A stretch of 64,000 bases of DNA from Fistulifera solaris (taxonomy: Eukaryota; Bacillariophyta; Bacillariophyceae; Naviculales; Stauroneidaceae), in NCBI GenBank assembly GCA_030295235.1, contig AP026125.1, forward strand, positions 186,001-250,000. Direction: 5' to 3'. The translations under genes were made by a program, and so were the position numbers. The notes beneath the pieces are model-generated. The model ran no database searches. It was not told where the DNA came from and saw only the letters and a list, made by a program, of their open reading frames with translations. Positions 53,056 through 62,388 of this stretch are shown in pieces. Position 1 is the stretch's first letter; each line of letters opens with the position of its first letter.

Positions 53056-55362
53056 ATGGGATCTGAATGGGGCGAGGAGGTAAGAAATTCTCGGGAGGCT
53101 AGCAGGATCATAAATGAGAAGTTTAACGACGCGACTCATTTTTTCTTATAGCCCGATTGGTTCAGCGATGGCAGCGAGGATGAGGACGACAATACATCAC
53201 AAGACGACGACGGGGTACTGCATCTAGGATCCTTCCATTGCCTCATGCTGATTGATTGTGGATGCCCGGGAATGTTCGACCTTTGCCCCGCGTTGCAAGA
53301 CCCGAATTTGGAAGAAGAATTCCTGTCCCCGATGGATTTTTGTCGTACAAGCCGCTGAGGGAATGGTGCGATCGAAAATTAAATCCACCATGATTACTAA
53401 AACAGGAAAACGCGATGCCTTTGGGATTTTGCTGTACAATACCCGCTGTCGTCGTCCGGTGGATGACGAAGAACCGTCACGCGGCCAACACGACAGTGAC
53501 GATGAAGACGGCCATCTTCTCGTCGGCTCGGTGGGAACACGGGCCTCCACCGTTCATACATGGATTCCTCTCGAGCCACCGGGTGTATCTACCGTAAAAG
53601 CGCTACGGGTAGTCCAAGATGATCCTATTGTAGGACGCGAAAAATCACTCGAGGAATTGTATAACTTGACGAATGAGGATGAACCGGACGAATGTGATCA
53701 TGGCTGGTCCGAAAACCCTTTGCACACTGCGCTTTTGAAAGCCAAGGAAGTCTTTCAGTCTAGCAAGCACGTCAATCGAAAAACAAAGCAACAAATACCC
53801 GACACGAAGCAAATATGGATCTTTACGACCAACGATGATCCTTGTCAAGGAAACGAGCAACTGATCAACGTTGTCAAAACATCGATTGCCGATGCGCAAG
53901 AGGACGACATTCAGGTGTGTATTTGGCCGTTACCGTATGGTGATGTCAATGGTCACCCGCAAAAAACGGTACAACAATTTGATTACAAGAATTTTTATGA
54001 CGTTGTCGGAGCAGTGGCACCCCTCAAGAAAGACGATGATTTCCCTCAGTCGGACGAAGAGTTCAATACGACAACCGTCATCGAAGATATGCAGTATCGA
54101 TGGAAGAAGACAAATAAATCATTCGCTGTACCGCTCTTATTGCCGAATTGGAAAACAAACCGAGAGTACCCAGGAATATGGCTCGACGTCTTTAAACTGG
54201 TCCAAGTCGGGAGACGCCCTCTACGAGTACATGTACATCAGCAGACTGGTCGGTGAGTATACTATGTCGACATGTAATCTTTCTGTTTAGTATGTCGCTC
54301 TTACAATACACCCCTCATTGCCGTGTAAGATTGTTGACAAAGGTCGAACTCATCTCTAACAGCACCGGGCAGATTCTTTCGAAGAAAATCGGTGGGAAAG
54401 TAGTCGATCGAGCTGCCGCGTTGCAAGATCGAGTTATCAACTACGTTGAATTTGGTAATGAACGTGTTCTCATGTCCGATGAAGATAAGATGACTCTGAA
54501 GCAAGCGGCGAATGCCAATTCGGATTTCGCTAGTTTGATCTTACTCGGCTTCAAAGATGCAACGTCGATACCGGTGACGGACATGGTGGGGCAGTCATAT
54601 TTCGCTTATCCTAATGACGAGCACACAGCAGGAAGTAAAGATGCATTTGCTTATCTGCATGATAGTATGCTCCGAAAAGGAGTGTTAGCCATCGGAGAAA
54701 TGCTTTCGAGGAAGACATCCACGTCACGACAAGTAGCCATTTGGGCGCTGGAAGAAAGTGTCGACGAAGAAAGTGGTGTTGTAACACGCCCACCAGGTAT
54801 GATGATCTTAGAACTCCCTTTTGAAGAAGAAGTGCGACAAATAGGTACTGACGCCGCTGTAGAAGAGCTTTTGGTGACTGGTACAACTTTGGCGTCTCCT
54901 GATGTTGTTGATGCTTTCGCAGCTATTGTTGAAAAGCAAACATACGATAGTGTCCGGATTGGTCAGAACTTTGAGAATGCCGATTTAACCATGTTTTGGG
55001 ATTATGTCGAGCACGTGGCGCTAGGTTTACCGATGCCTGCCAAGCGGGACGAATGGGATATTATTCCGGATGAAGCTGCGATATCAAAGCTTGTTGAACA
55101 GGAAGTGGAAAAGGTGATTAGTCTTCTTCCGGAGGATGTCAAGCCTGAGAAGAAAAGTAAGCGGAAGAGAGAGCTGGTAGAAGATGACTCTGGTGTTGAT
55201 TGGGAAGCCGCCTATCACGAGGGTGCGCTGGAGAAATGTAAATTGGACGACATTAAAAAGAAACTAAGATCTCTTGGATTGAAAGTCGGTGGAAAGAAAA
55301 GTGAGCTACTAGAGAGACTCATGCCATTTCTTCATGAAGAGTTCGATGACAAAGAAAACTGA
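53056..55362 (+). CDS. XRCC6: Ku70 (XRCC6 homologue), three exons, three frame breaks
   Basis: Exons 53056-53079, 53152-54252 and 54291-55362; introns 72 and 38 bases; corrected length about 731 residues. Ku70 binds DNA ends with Ku80 for non-homologous joining. Evidence: acidic N-terminus then VDARE and LEEEFLSPMDFC (vWA-type start), VQAAEGMVRSKI, AFGILLYNTR, HTALLKAKEVF, IWIFTTNDDP, GIWLDVFKLVQ, a beta-barrel core (VEFGNERVLMSDED, LILLGFKD, FAYPNDEH) and a C-terminal SAP domain (LDDIKKKLRSLGLKVGGKKS). Frame breaks cluster near 53258, 53274 and 53339 within the vWA start. The 38-base intron is short even for diatoms but has GTGAGT and TTTAG. Confidence 0.85.
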
Positions 55363-55722
55363 ATTGGCGTGAATGTTATTCCTTCGCATGAATCTAGACT
55401 GCGCCGGCATAGCTTCGTGACTCTAGACTTGCATTCTGCGATTTCTTCTCAATACTAAGACTAGTCTGTAGACTAGCTGATATAAAGTATCGCTTATGCA
55501 CTAGGACGGCTTGATAAGATGAATATGAAAAGAGAGTGGAGGATAGGATGAGTCGCTCTAGCTGCCGTCTGTCCCTCGACAGACAGAGATTGCGACCAAT
55601 CATCGCAACCATTTTGATTTTTTTTTGAGAATCTTTCAACTCCTCGCTCTGTAGTCTGCTAAAGCATGGTAACAACAATCGGCAAGGCTGAGAAGGATTG
55701 AACTTAGCGCGTACTGCACAGG
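55363..55722. other. Intergenic, no supported gene
   Basis: About 360 bases between the co-oriented Ku70 and BCCIP genes. No coding frame or element was recognised. Confidence 0.4.
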
Positions 55723-56684
55723 ATGAAGGATGAAGAGGTGAACCAGGAAGATGAAGTCGAAAGTGGCTCCGAGGAGGAGTCGACTTCTTCGGAAGAATCG
55801 GAGGACGACGATCTGGTGCTGGAAGGAGTTGTAATGCGAAATCCGGAAGTTCCATCCTCAGACGAAGATACCGAGGATGAGGATGAAAAAGATACTAAAC
55901 CTCGTTCGAAAGAGAAACGAAAGGAATCGGTGCACGAACAACAAGTAGGTAAAAAGAAGCGGAAGAAAACTGCCGACGATGAGGATCTGCAAGTCGAGTT
56001 TCTATTCTGTGACATGGACGAAAGTTCTTTCACGGTGTCAAAAGTCTTTTGAATAACAGCAGTACTATTTATCAAGCACACGCATCCAGTCTCGTCGATT
56101 TGATGATATCAAACGTGCAAGTAGGAACGGTTGTTTCCACCGAAGGAGATGAAGACGGCAATGTATTCGGCTTTGCTTCCGTTCTGAATGTAACAACCTA
56201 CCAGGATGCACCGTCCATCCAGTATTTGAAAGAAGTTTGTTTGAGTAATTGCCCGAAAGACCATAAAGAGGAGCTTGAAGTTGTACTTTCCGGGAAAACA
56301 AAACGACCAGCTGGTTTTCTAATACATGGACGAATGGTCAATCTGCCGCTCGAAATTGTAGATGTTTTGCATGATCAACTGGTCATGGATATGGACTGGG
56401 CAGTGAACAATGCTGAACCAGAAGACCGAAAGTCGTTTGACTTCGGCGCTTTTGTCATCTTAGCTCCTTGTCAGAAAGAAGGAGGGTCGATGGTGTATCG
56501 TTACTTTGATGACGAAATTTTTGCTGACAGAGCTGAATTCGTTTTCACTTTGGATGCCCCAAAAAGCTATTCCAAAGAGGAAAAGCAATACATCAATGTC
56601 ATCGTCTTGACTAAAACAGGCCACCGAGATGCAATGAATGATTTGAAAAAGATGATTCATGGAGCGATACCAGTGCAGTCTTAA
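55723..56684 (+). CDS. BCCIP: BCCIP/Bcp1 homologue, one frame break
   Basis: Corrected length 320 residues. A highly acidic Ser/Glu N-terminus of about 65 residues and a Lys cluster precede the BCCIP domain: VEFLFCDMDES, then a helix with NNSSTIYQAHASSLVDLMIS, NVFGFASVLNVT, KTKRPAGFLIHGRMVNLP, DFGAFVILAPC, YFDDEIFADRAEFVFTLD and the final helix HRDAMNDLKKMI. BCCIP in animals binds BRCA2 and p21 in homologous recombination; yeast Bcp1 handles nuclear export and a ribosomal protein. Either role is possible here. One T appears missing near 56022, between DES and the Phe-Phe-His that follows. It lies next to Ku70 on the same strand. Confidence 0.85.
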
Positions 56685-56745
56685 GACAGATACCATTAGT
56701 GCTTTTTTAGGCAAAAACAATAGTCCAGAGGTAGGTATGTTGTGC

Positions 56746-58437
56746 TTATGCACTGCTTTGTTTCACGCGGCTGAAGGCGGTATCGCACTGGGTGAGCCAT
56801 GGGCATTGTTCATGGAGAAACTCCCACGCTGCGACGGATCCTAGTTCGCTCTCCGAGGATGAAGCCAGCAGGCGGTAGCGTAGGTCGTCACTACTTCGTA
56901 TTGAGTATACGGCGTCAACAAAAGCTCGAAGGCGTGGTAGTACAATAGTCGTCCAGTTTGTCTTGTGCTGCAGAGCAGGATCGTCCAACGACACGCGCGA
57001 TACAAGTATTTGCGGCTTTCCTTTTTCTTGCTCGGGCTTGGAGACTTTTTCATCATTGGTGTAGTCTTCCATCCCATCTGTTTTGATAAAGCTCTTGATT
57101 GTCGATTGTAATTTGTCATTCGATTGCTTGTCGTTCGACTTACTATCCTGTCGAAGTACCTGGACAATGTCGGCGTCGTTTACCCCGTACATTAGGCAAT
57201 ATATTGATGCCTGAATTTGCTCATAGAGTGGAGGAGGAGAGTGAAGACGCCTCATTCTATGCTTACATTCAACAATAATGGATCGGATGCTCCAACTGTC
57301 ATCATCGTTAACGTCTGCGGTCACATCAACTTCGAATGATGATGTCAATTCATCCCGAATCCCATCGACACTCCCTAAAATGTAAAAGTACGGAATCACC
57401 TTATTTTCCACCTCTTCAACCGTAACCGTTCTCCCTATACTTTTCAAAACTTCTTTCTTTGTGTCAGTTGTCAGTTCGCTCTGCACTTTGACGAACTCTT
57501 CTATTTCTATCAAATCATTTTTCTCTCTGGCGCTCGAATCGTCTTTCAATGATATACAAGATGCGGAAGAAAGGGAATCTTGCTCATCATCCGACCGTAC
57601 TGATGGAATCGACGCACGCGCGTCAGTGCATTTGGAATCGACCGCCTCTGAGACATTCGTCAAATCGATAACCGTTTTTTGCTTCTTATTGTTGGGTGGT
57701 CTATCACAATCGCCGTGTTCCGTAGGACGACCAGGAAGAGACTCTGCCTCCTTGATAGGTACAGCAGTTTTCAACTCTCCCTTGTCTGGCTCGTCGGGGA
57801 AATCTTCCGATCGTGCAAACGCCCACGAACGGATTGCGGCGTTTCGTTCACTGACCGGCCATCCACACAGTTTCTGATATTCATCCAACGCCGCATTTTC
57901 ATGCACTACTCCATAATTTGTATCCACAGCACTTCGAACTCCTTCTCGAAACTGTTCCCATTCGCTGGGACTCAAATGTTTCTTGACCTCTTGCGATGTG
58001 AGCGTCGATTTGAGTGCATGCGCGGTTTCAATAGTCGTCACTTTCCCCTTCTTGACGGTTTGTAAAACTTTTTTTAAAGTTTTGTCGACTCCCGCCTTTT
58101 TCGCAAGCTCATTCAATGCTTCTTGTGGAGTAATCATGGTCAATCCCAGCAATTGCGCATCTTTTTGCAGTAAAGCGGCTCCCCAACGTCCTTGATAAAC
58201 GAGCTGCAGAAGAAGCTCCGGTAAATTCTTGTACGGATGATAACCCGCCATGGCAGCCACGTTGGATGCGGAGATTCGTAACGAATGATTTTGAAATTGA
58301 AACTCCAGCAAGCGCTCTGGCAGGATATCGCGCATCATCGTTTGGCTCGTAGGCTCCGTGGTCGGGGGCAATTTTGCGCTGTTTTCTGTCATGGATGGAT
58401 CGTTTCCAATCCGCTCTGTCGGTTCGGACTGATCCAT
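56746..58437 (-). CDS. YqaJ/lambda-exonuclease-like PD-(D/E)XK nuclease
   Basis: A 563-residue protein. Catalytic fold pieces are in order: LRISASNVAAMAGYHPYKNL (residues 53-72; the SxxAAxxGxxPY start of YqaJ enzymes), GVVHENAALDEYQKLCG with E180, ILGSVDGI with D358, IIVECKHRM with E390 and K392, and EQIQASIYCLMYG with the trailing Gln at 407 or 409. E-D-ExK-Q is the lambda-exonuclease/YqaJ arrangement. An acidic Ser-rich insert of about 150 residues sits between E180 and D358. No targeting peptide is visible. It converges on BCCIP with 61 bases between ends. A DNA end-processing role is inferred from the fold. Confidence 0.75.
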   Translation of the reverse strand: MDQSEPTERIGNDPSMTENSAKLPPTTEPTSQTMMRDILPERLLEFQFQNHSLRISASNVAAMAGYHPYKNLPELLLQLVYQGRWGAALLQKDAQLLGLTMITPQEALNELAKKAGVDKTLKKVLQTVKKGKVTTIETAHALKSTLTSQEVKKHLSPSEWEQFREGVRSAVDTNYGVVHENAALDEYQKLCGWPVSERNAAIRSWAFARSEDFPDEPDKGELKTAVPIKEAESLPGRPTEHGDCDRPPNNKKQKTVIDLTNVSEAVDSKCTDARASIPSVRSDDEQDSLSSASCISLKDDSSAREKNDLIEIEEFVKVQSELTTDTKKEVLKSIGRTVTVEEVENKVIPYFYILGSVDGIRDELTSSFEVDVTADVNDDDSWSIRSIIVECKHRMRRLHSPPPLYEQIQASIYCLMYGVNDADIVQVLRQDSKSNDKQSNDKLQSTIKSFIKTDGMEDYTNDEKVSKPEQEKGKPQILVSRVSLDDPALQHKTNWTTIVLPRLRAFVDAVYSIRSSDDLRYRLLASSSESELGSVAAWEFLHEQCPWLTQCDTAFSRVKQSSA

Positions 58438-58822
58438 GGTATAAGTCTACGTGAGCAATGTAGATTGATATCGCAAGCTTTTCGTGAATTGCTTTTGCAA
58501 GAGTTTATCAAAGAAGTACGAAAGCGAAGATGATGAGCGCAATGGTGCCGCTCTTCGATACGAATGAATGCACAACATAAAAATTCAAATGAGATTATAA
58601 GTACAATAGTCACGGAATGACAAATATAGCTTTTTACCCCTATGTGGAGAACGCTTATCACGGTTTATAATTAACGGTTCGTAATTGCAAAAAACTAGGG
58701 CGATGAAAATGGAGACACGGTCTTACATCTTTGATTACTCCGTACTGGTATTTCGCTTGCATGTATGCTTTATGAATTTTAATAACTTACAAATCGACAC
58801 ACTTAGAGGTAAAGGCCGGCTG
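58438..58822. other. Intergenic, no supported gene
   Basis: About 385 AT-rich bases upstream of the nuclease and downstream of the trypsin gene. No frame resembles a protein. Confidence 0.4.
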
Positions 58823-59749
58823 CTATCTGCAAAGACATCGAAACAGGCATCGCTCTTCATCATCATCGCTGATAGTGGGACTTGCACTAACTGTTGGTTC
58901 GCTGCTTATCGAAGGAGTGCCGCTAGGCATCGAAGTGATCGAGGGCGCCAACGACGGCTGCCGTGAAGGGGTTGCACTGGGTCCACAGCTGGCCGGTGGA
59001 AAAGAGGATAGCTCACAAATCCCGTTCTGTATAAACTCGTCGTAAGCACTGACTTTCGTATAAATGGCCGAAGTATTAACTCGTGCACAACCAATCCCCA
59101 CGGAGACAATTCCCACTTGAAGATTGGTTCCAGCCACTATTAAAGGACCTCCCGAGTCACCATCGCAGCTATCTTTTCCCCCCGCCAATTCACCGGCACA
59201 TATTTGCGTATCTGGATCGCCCACAATATTCATGTTCGGCATCGTCTGACAAACTTCATAATCTTGGACGGTAACTTGCACTTGCTGCAATGTAAACGAC
59301 AACACCCCGGTCTCGGATGTCTTACCAAATCCCATGACATCGACTTTCGAATCGAGTGCCGGAATCAACCTGTTTGTGTTCAGTTCAACGAGTGCAGCTG
59401 AGCTCGGATTTTGTAATTTCAATAATCGAATATCATTTTCTTCATTGCCGGTGGCATTGAAGGCAGGATGCACGAGGGTGGCGATGACCAACTTCGATTC
59501 GGCCCCAATTCCATCCAACCGTTTCGCGCCAATCGATACCGTCCGACCGACAAAGGATGTACAATGTGCCGCCGTTAACACAACATCCGGATGAATGAGA
59601 GACCCGCCGCACGTTGGGTTGAAAAGATGAACATAGTACGGAAAAGAACCGGCTGGAACGGGTGTTCCACCCACGACGCTGGTTGAAACGCTGGCGTTCA
59701 CCAACTGATTTATAAGGCAGATGAGCGAGAATGCAACGAGTAGTTGCAT
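58823..59749 (-). CDS. Trypsin-like serine protease with PSxxPS tail
   Basis: A 308-residue protein. Signal peptide MQLLVAFSLICLINQLVNA, then the activation-type start VVGGTPVPAG, catalytic His in LTAAHC, Asp in NDIRLLKL and Ser in CDGDSGGPL: a complete S1 triad. The pocket Asp six before the Ser (KDSCDGDSGG) predicts trypsin-like cleavage after Lys or Arg. The C-terminal 65 residues are Ser/Pro/Thr repeats (PSRQPSLAPS, MPSGTPS), a tail typical of diatom secreted proteins, and end with a short Cys cluster. Secreted or wall-bound protease. Confidence 0.93.
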   Translation of the reverse strand: MQLLVAFSLICLINQLVNASVSTSVVGGTPVPAGSFPYYVHLFNPTCGGSLIHPDVVLTAAHCTSFVGRTVSIGAKRLDGIGAESKLVIATLVHPAFNATGNEENDIRLLKLQNPSSAALVELNTNRLIPALDSKVDVMGFGKTSETGVLSFTLQQVQVTVQDYEVCQTMPNMNIVGDPDTQICAGELAGGKDSCDGDSGGPLIVAGTNLQVGIVSVGIGCARVNTSAIYTKVSAYDEFIQNGICELSSFPPASCGPSATPSRQPSLAPSITSMPSGTPSISSEPTVSASPTISDDDEERCLFRCLCR

Positions 59750-59985
59750 TTGATAGTTCTCTCTATATTGTCTGTTGTTGCTTATGCCACATTGTGTTGA
59801 TCATCTCCTTTCTTTTCCTCGGATGTTTTATGTGCTTCGAATTTAATTGAATGACTTCGATCGTGAATTTACGCGCACCTCCGTCAAATAATGACTTTTC
59901 AGAAAAGTCCTACCGGTAACGGATGCAAGCTAGAGCGAACAAAACAATCCTAAACCGTCAAGTTTTGTTTCCAACCGCGCTCTCT

Positions 59986-61881
59986 CTAATGCTTTTTCTT
60001 GTGATGATGCGTTCGACGTTTGTTCTTTGTCGTGCGGGATGAATTACTCTCGTTAGGTTTAGGTTTCTGAAAATTCGCAAGTTCTTGCCACAACCAAATC
60101 TTCCAGATATCAAAAACATAGTCCAGTTCCGGCAGCCGATCAACCCATTCTTCCGCAATAAGTGTTAACGTGATAGGCTTCTCGTGCATGTCACGATGTG
60201 ATCTTCGTGTATGCCTTTTGCTGAAAGGGTAGAACTTGTGAAAAATCGGTTTCAGATGAACGTACAGAAGCACGCTGATCATAATTGTCCACGCCATATA
60301 CTCGACAGCTAAAGTCAACCAAGTAATGGCGGAATTTTCGTATGCTTGATAGCTATCTAGCTCGGGAAACAAAATTGTTTGCAGTGAATGTATTCTTTCG
60401 TTGAGCACTTCCATCGTACCGTGAACTTCTCGGTTCGTCAACTCGTCGATGAGCGAAACGAGCCACACCAAACCATCATTCGGGTTGAAGGATGATGTTG
60501 TGAAATCATTCTCAACATTAATAAATTTCAAAATTGCTTTGCCTAATTCTCGTGGCGATTGGGGATGGCGCTCCAAGCATAATATGGGAAAACCCATATT
60601 TTGTATGTAATCAAAATCTCCTCCATCGCAGTTTGTCACAATACCAACCACTGGCTTGTGACGCACGAGACTATCCCAAACGTATTCGGGGCTTTCCGTG
60701 ATCACAAATGCGGGTTGCAATTCTTCGAAACTCTTGCCCCATCTTACCACGATGAAGTTGGAAGGACCGCTCCATCGCTTTGCTCTGCCGGCATTGTCTT
60801 CCTTCAAGGCACTAGTCTGAGCGATTTCTTGCAAAGATGCCCGTGCTAAGGAAAGAGCCTGCATCAATGTCCGAAATGATATTCTTCCCTGTGTAGTGTC
60901 CGGGAATGTCACAGCCATGATCAACGCGGGTGTATCCGTCAAAGCAATAGGGCTACCATGTGTTGCAGTGTTCGAAAATTCATTTGGTAGACAAGGAACA
61001 CAAGGTGGAAGGAGTGGTGATGGAATGCGCAGTACTTTGGGTATCGACACATTTTGAAGTGTCATCAAAATTTGATTCTCTCGTGTCCAAAAATCCGTTA
61101 ACGTTCGTAGACGCTTCAATCCAAACTGGGTGCGAAGGCGATTCAACTCCACAAACTCCTTCATTTGATCCAGTAGTTGTAGACGATCGTAAATGACCCG
61201 TACCAACCAAGTATACCACGGTTGATTCGATGCGATTGGTCCGAAAATTTTGCGTAAATGGTAATTGGTTCCTTCCAAGAGGGCGATTGTGGGCATAGTA
61301 AGAAGTTCGGCCACTACCATTCCAGCAACAAAGATACCATCTGTCACGACCAAATCGAAAGGATCGGATCGCAGCTTACTGTGCAGCTCCTTGACAAGTC
61401 CAGCAGCGTTTTGAATTTCGCAAGGAAAGGCGTCATTGCAGGGAAATGGATGCTCGTCAAAAGCTTGAAACGTCAGTAAGGATCGTGCCCGCCAGTGATC
61501 AGCACAAGGTATCCTTGACAATAGATAATGTAAAATCTGATGTTCGGATTGTTGACAGAATAATGTGACTTGGTGGCCACTGGTTAACAAGCCTGCGGTG
61601 ATGCTTATCATATTATCGAAGGAAGCTTGACTCTCAACTAAGAATAAAGCAATGCGTGCTTTCCCCTCCGGTGCATATAACGAACTATCCGACTCCTCCT
61701 CCTCGTACATACATGACTCACACGAACTCGAAACAAAGCTTTGCAGTGAATTTTTCGTATTGTTCGTTGAACGACATCTTTGAAATTGGGGAATTGATGC
61801 TGAGGATAGAGGAGTCATGAGGCTCACAACGTAAAGAACCAAAAGAAGCAGCATCATCGTCCCTGCACTTCGAAAAATCAT
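59986..61881 (-). CDS. ER-type UDP-glycosyltransferase (GT1/GT-B fold) with KKxx tail
   Basis: A 631-residue protein. A signal sequence (MMLLLLVLYVVSLMTPLSSA) is followed by an N-terminal Rossmann half (IALFLVESQASFDNMISITA, FDLVVTDGIFVAGMVVAELL) and a C-terminal donor half (VVRWGKSFEELQPAFVITES, then RHKPVVGIVTNCDGGDF). That half resembles the UGT donor-binding region although the usual His-Cys-Gly signature is altered. A helix near 535-555 (WTIMISVLLYVHL) anchors it, with a basic cytosolic tail ending HHKKKH, a match to the KKxx ER-retrieval motif. The topology is that of animal UGTs. The substrate is unknown, and loss of the signature leaves activity uncertain. Confidence 0.78.
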   Translation of the reverse strand: MIFRSAGTMMLLLLVLYVVSLMTPLSSASIPQFQRCRSTNNTKNSLQSFVSSSCESCMYEEEESDSSLYAPEGKARIALFLVESQASFDNMISITAGLLTSGHQVTLFCQQSEHQILHYLLSRIPCADHWRARSLLTFQAFDEHPFPCNDAFPCEIQNAAGLVKELHSKLRSDPFDLVVTDGIFVAGMVVAELLTMPTIALLEGTNYHLRKIFGPIASNQPWYTWLVRVIYDRLQLLDQMKEFVELNRLRTQFGLKRLRTLTDFWTRENQILMTLQNVSIPKVLRIPSPLLPPCVPCLPNEFSNTATHGSPIALTDTPALIMAVTFPDTTQGRISFRTLMQALSLARASLQEIAQTSALKEDNAGRAKRWSGPSNFIVVRWGKSFEELQPAFVITESPEYVWDSLVRHKPVVGIVTNCDGGDFDYIQNMGFPILCLERHPQSPRELGKAILKFINVENDFTTSSFNPNDGLVWLVSLIDELTNREVHGTMEVLNERIHSLQTILFPELDSYQAYENSAITWLTLAVEYMAWTIMISVLLYVHLKPIFHKFYPFSKRHTRRSHRDMHEKPITLTLIAEEWVDRLPELDYVFDIWKIWLWQELANFQKPKPNESNSSRTTKNKRRTHHHKKKH

Positions 61882-62388
61882 TCGAAAAGAACCATGACTT
61901 CCTCCTCTTCAAGCTGACGGTACAGAAAGTAAGGCAATGGAATTATTAAGCGTGCAAATACTGCATACGAAAGGCAATGCGGCGAATGCGCAAATAATAA
62001 TGTTTTGTAAAGAAATAATAAGTCGCATGGAGCGACGTGACTGGCTTTCTCATTCGTTCGTTCACTATTTCATCGTCATTCCTTTTATATTCTTTACATA
62101 ACGAGTTAACACACCGCTAAGACATAGACTGGTACACTTAGTGACGAACAAAGCCCTATATGACGCCAATCAAAATCAGCTCATTAGCTTTTGCAACAGT
62201 CACAATTATACCAGTAATTATCCACATTTTCATTCTTTCCGATGGTTATTTTGATGATGAATGGATGTAAAGAACATGTCAGAGACAATTTAGTAGATTT
62301 GAATTAGTAGCCGAGACTGTGTCAATCGGGGTTTTGGTGTGCTGGATCGACCGCTCGAGGCTCACGACTTCGAAAAGAGCGCAACATC
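61882..62388. other. Divergent intergenic region
   Basis: About 507 AT-rich bases between the UDP-glycosyltransferase (leftward) and the transferase-like gene (rightward). No gene was recognised. Confidence 0.4.
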
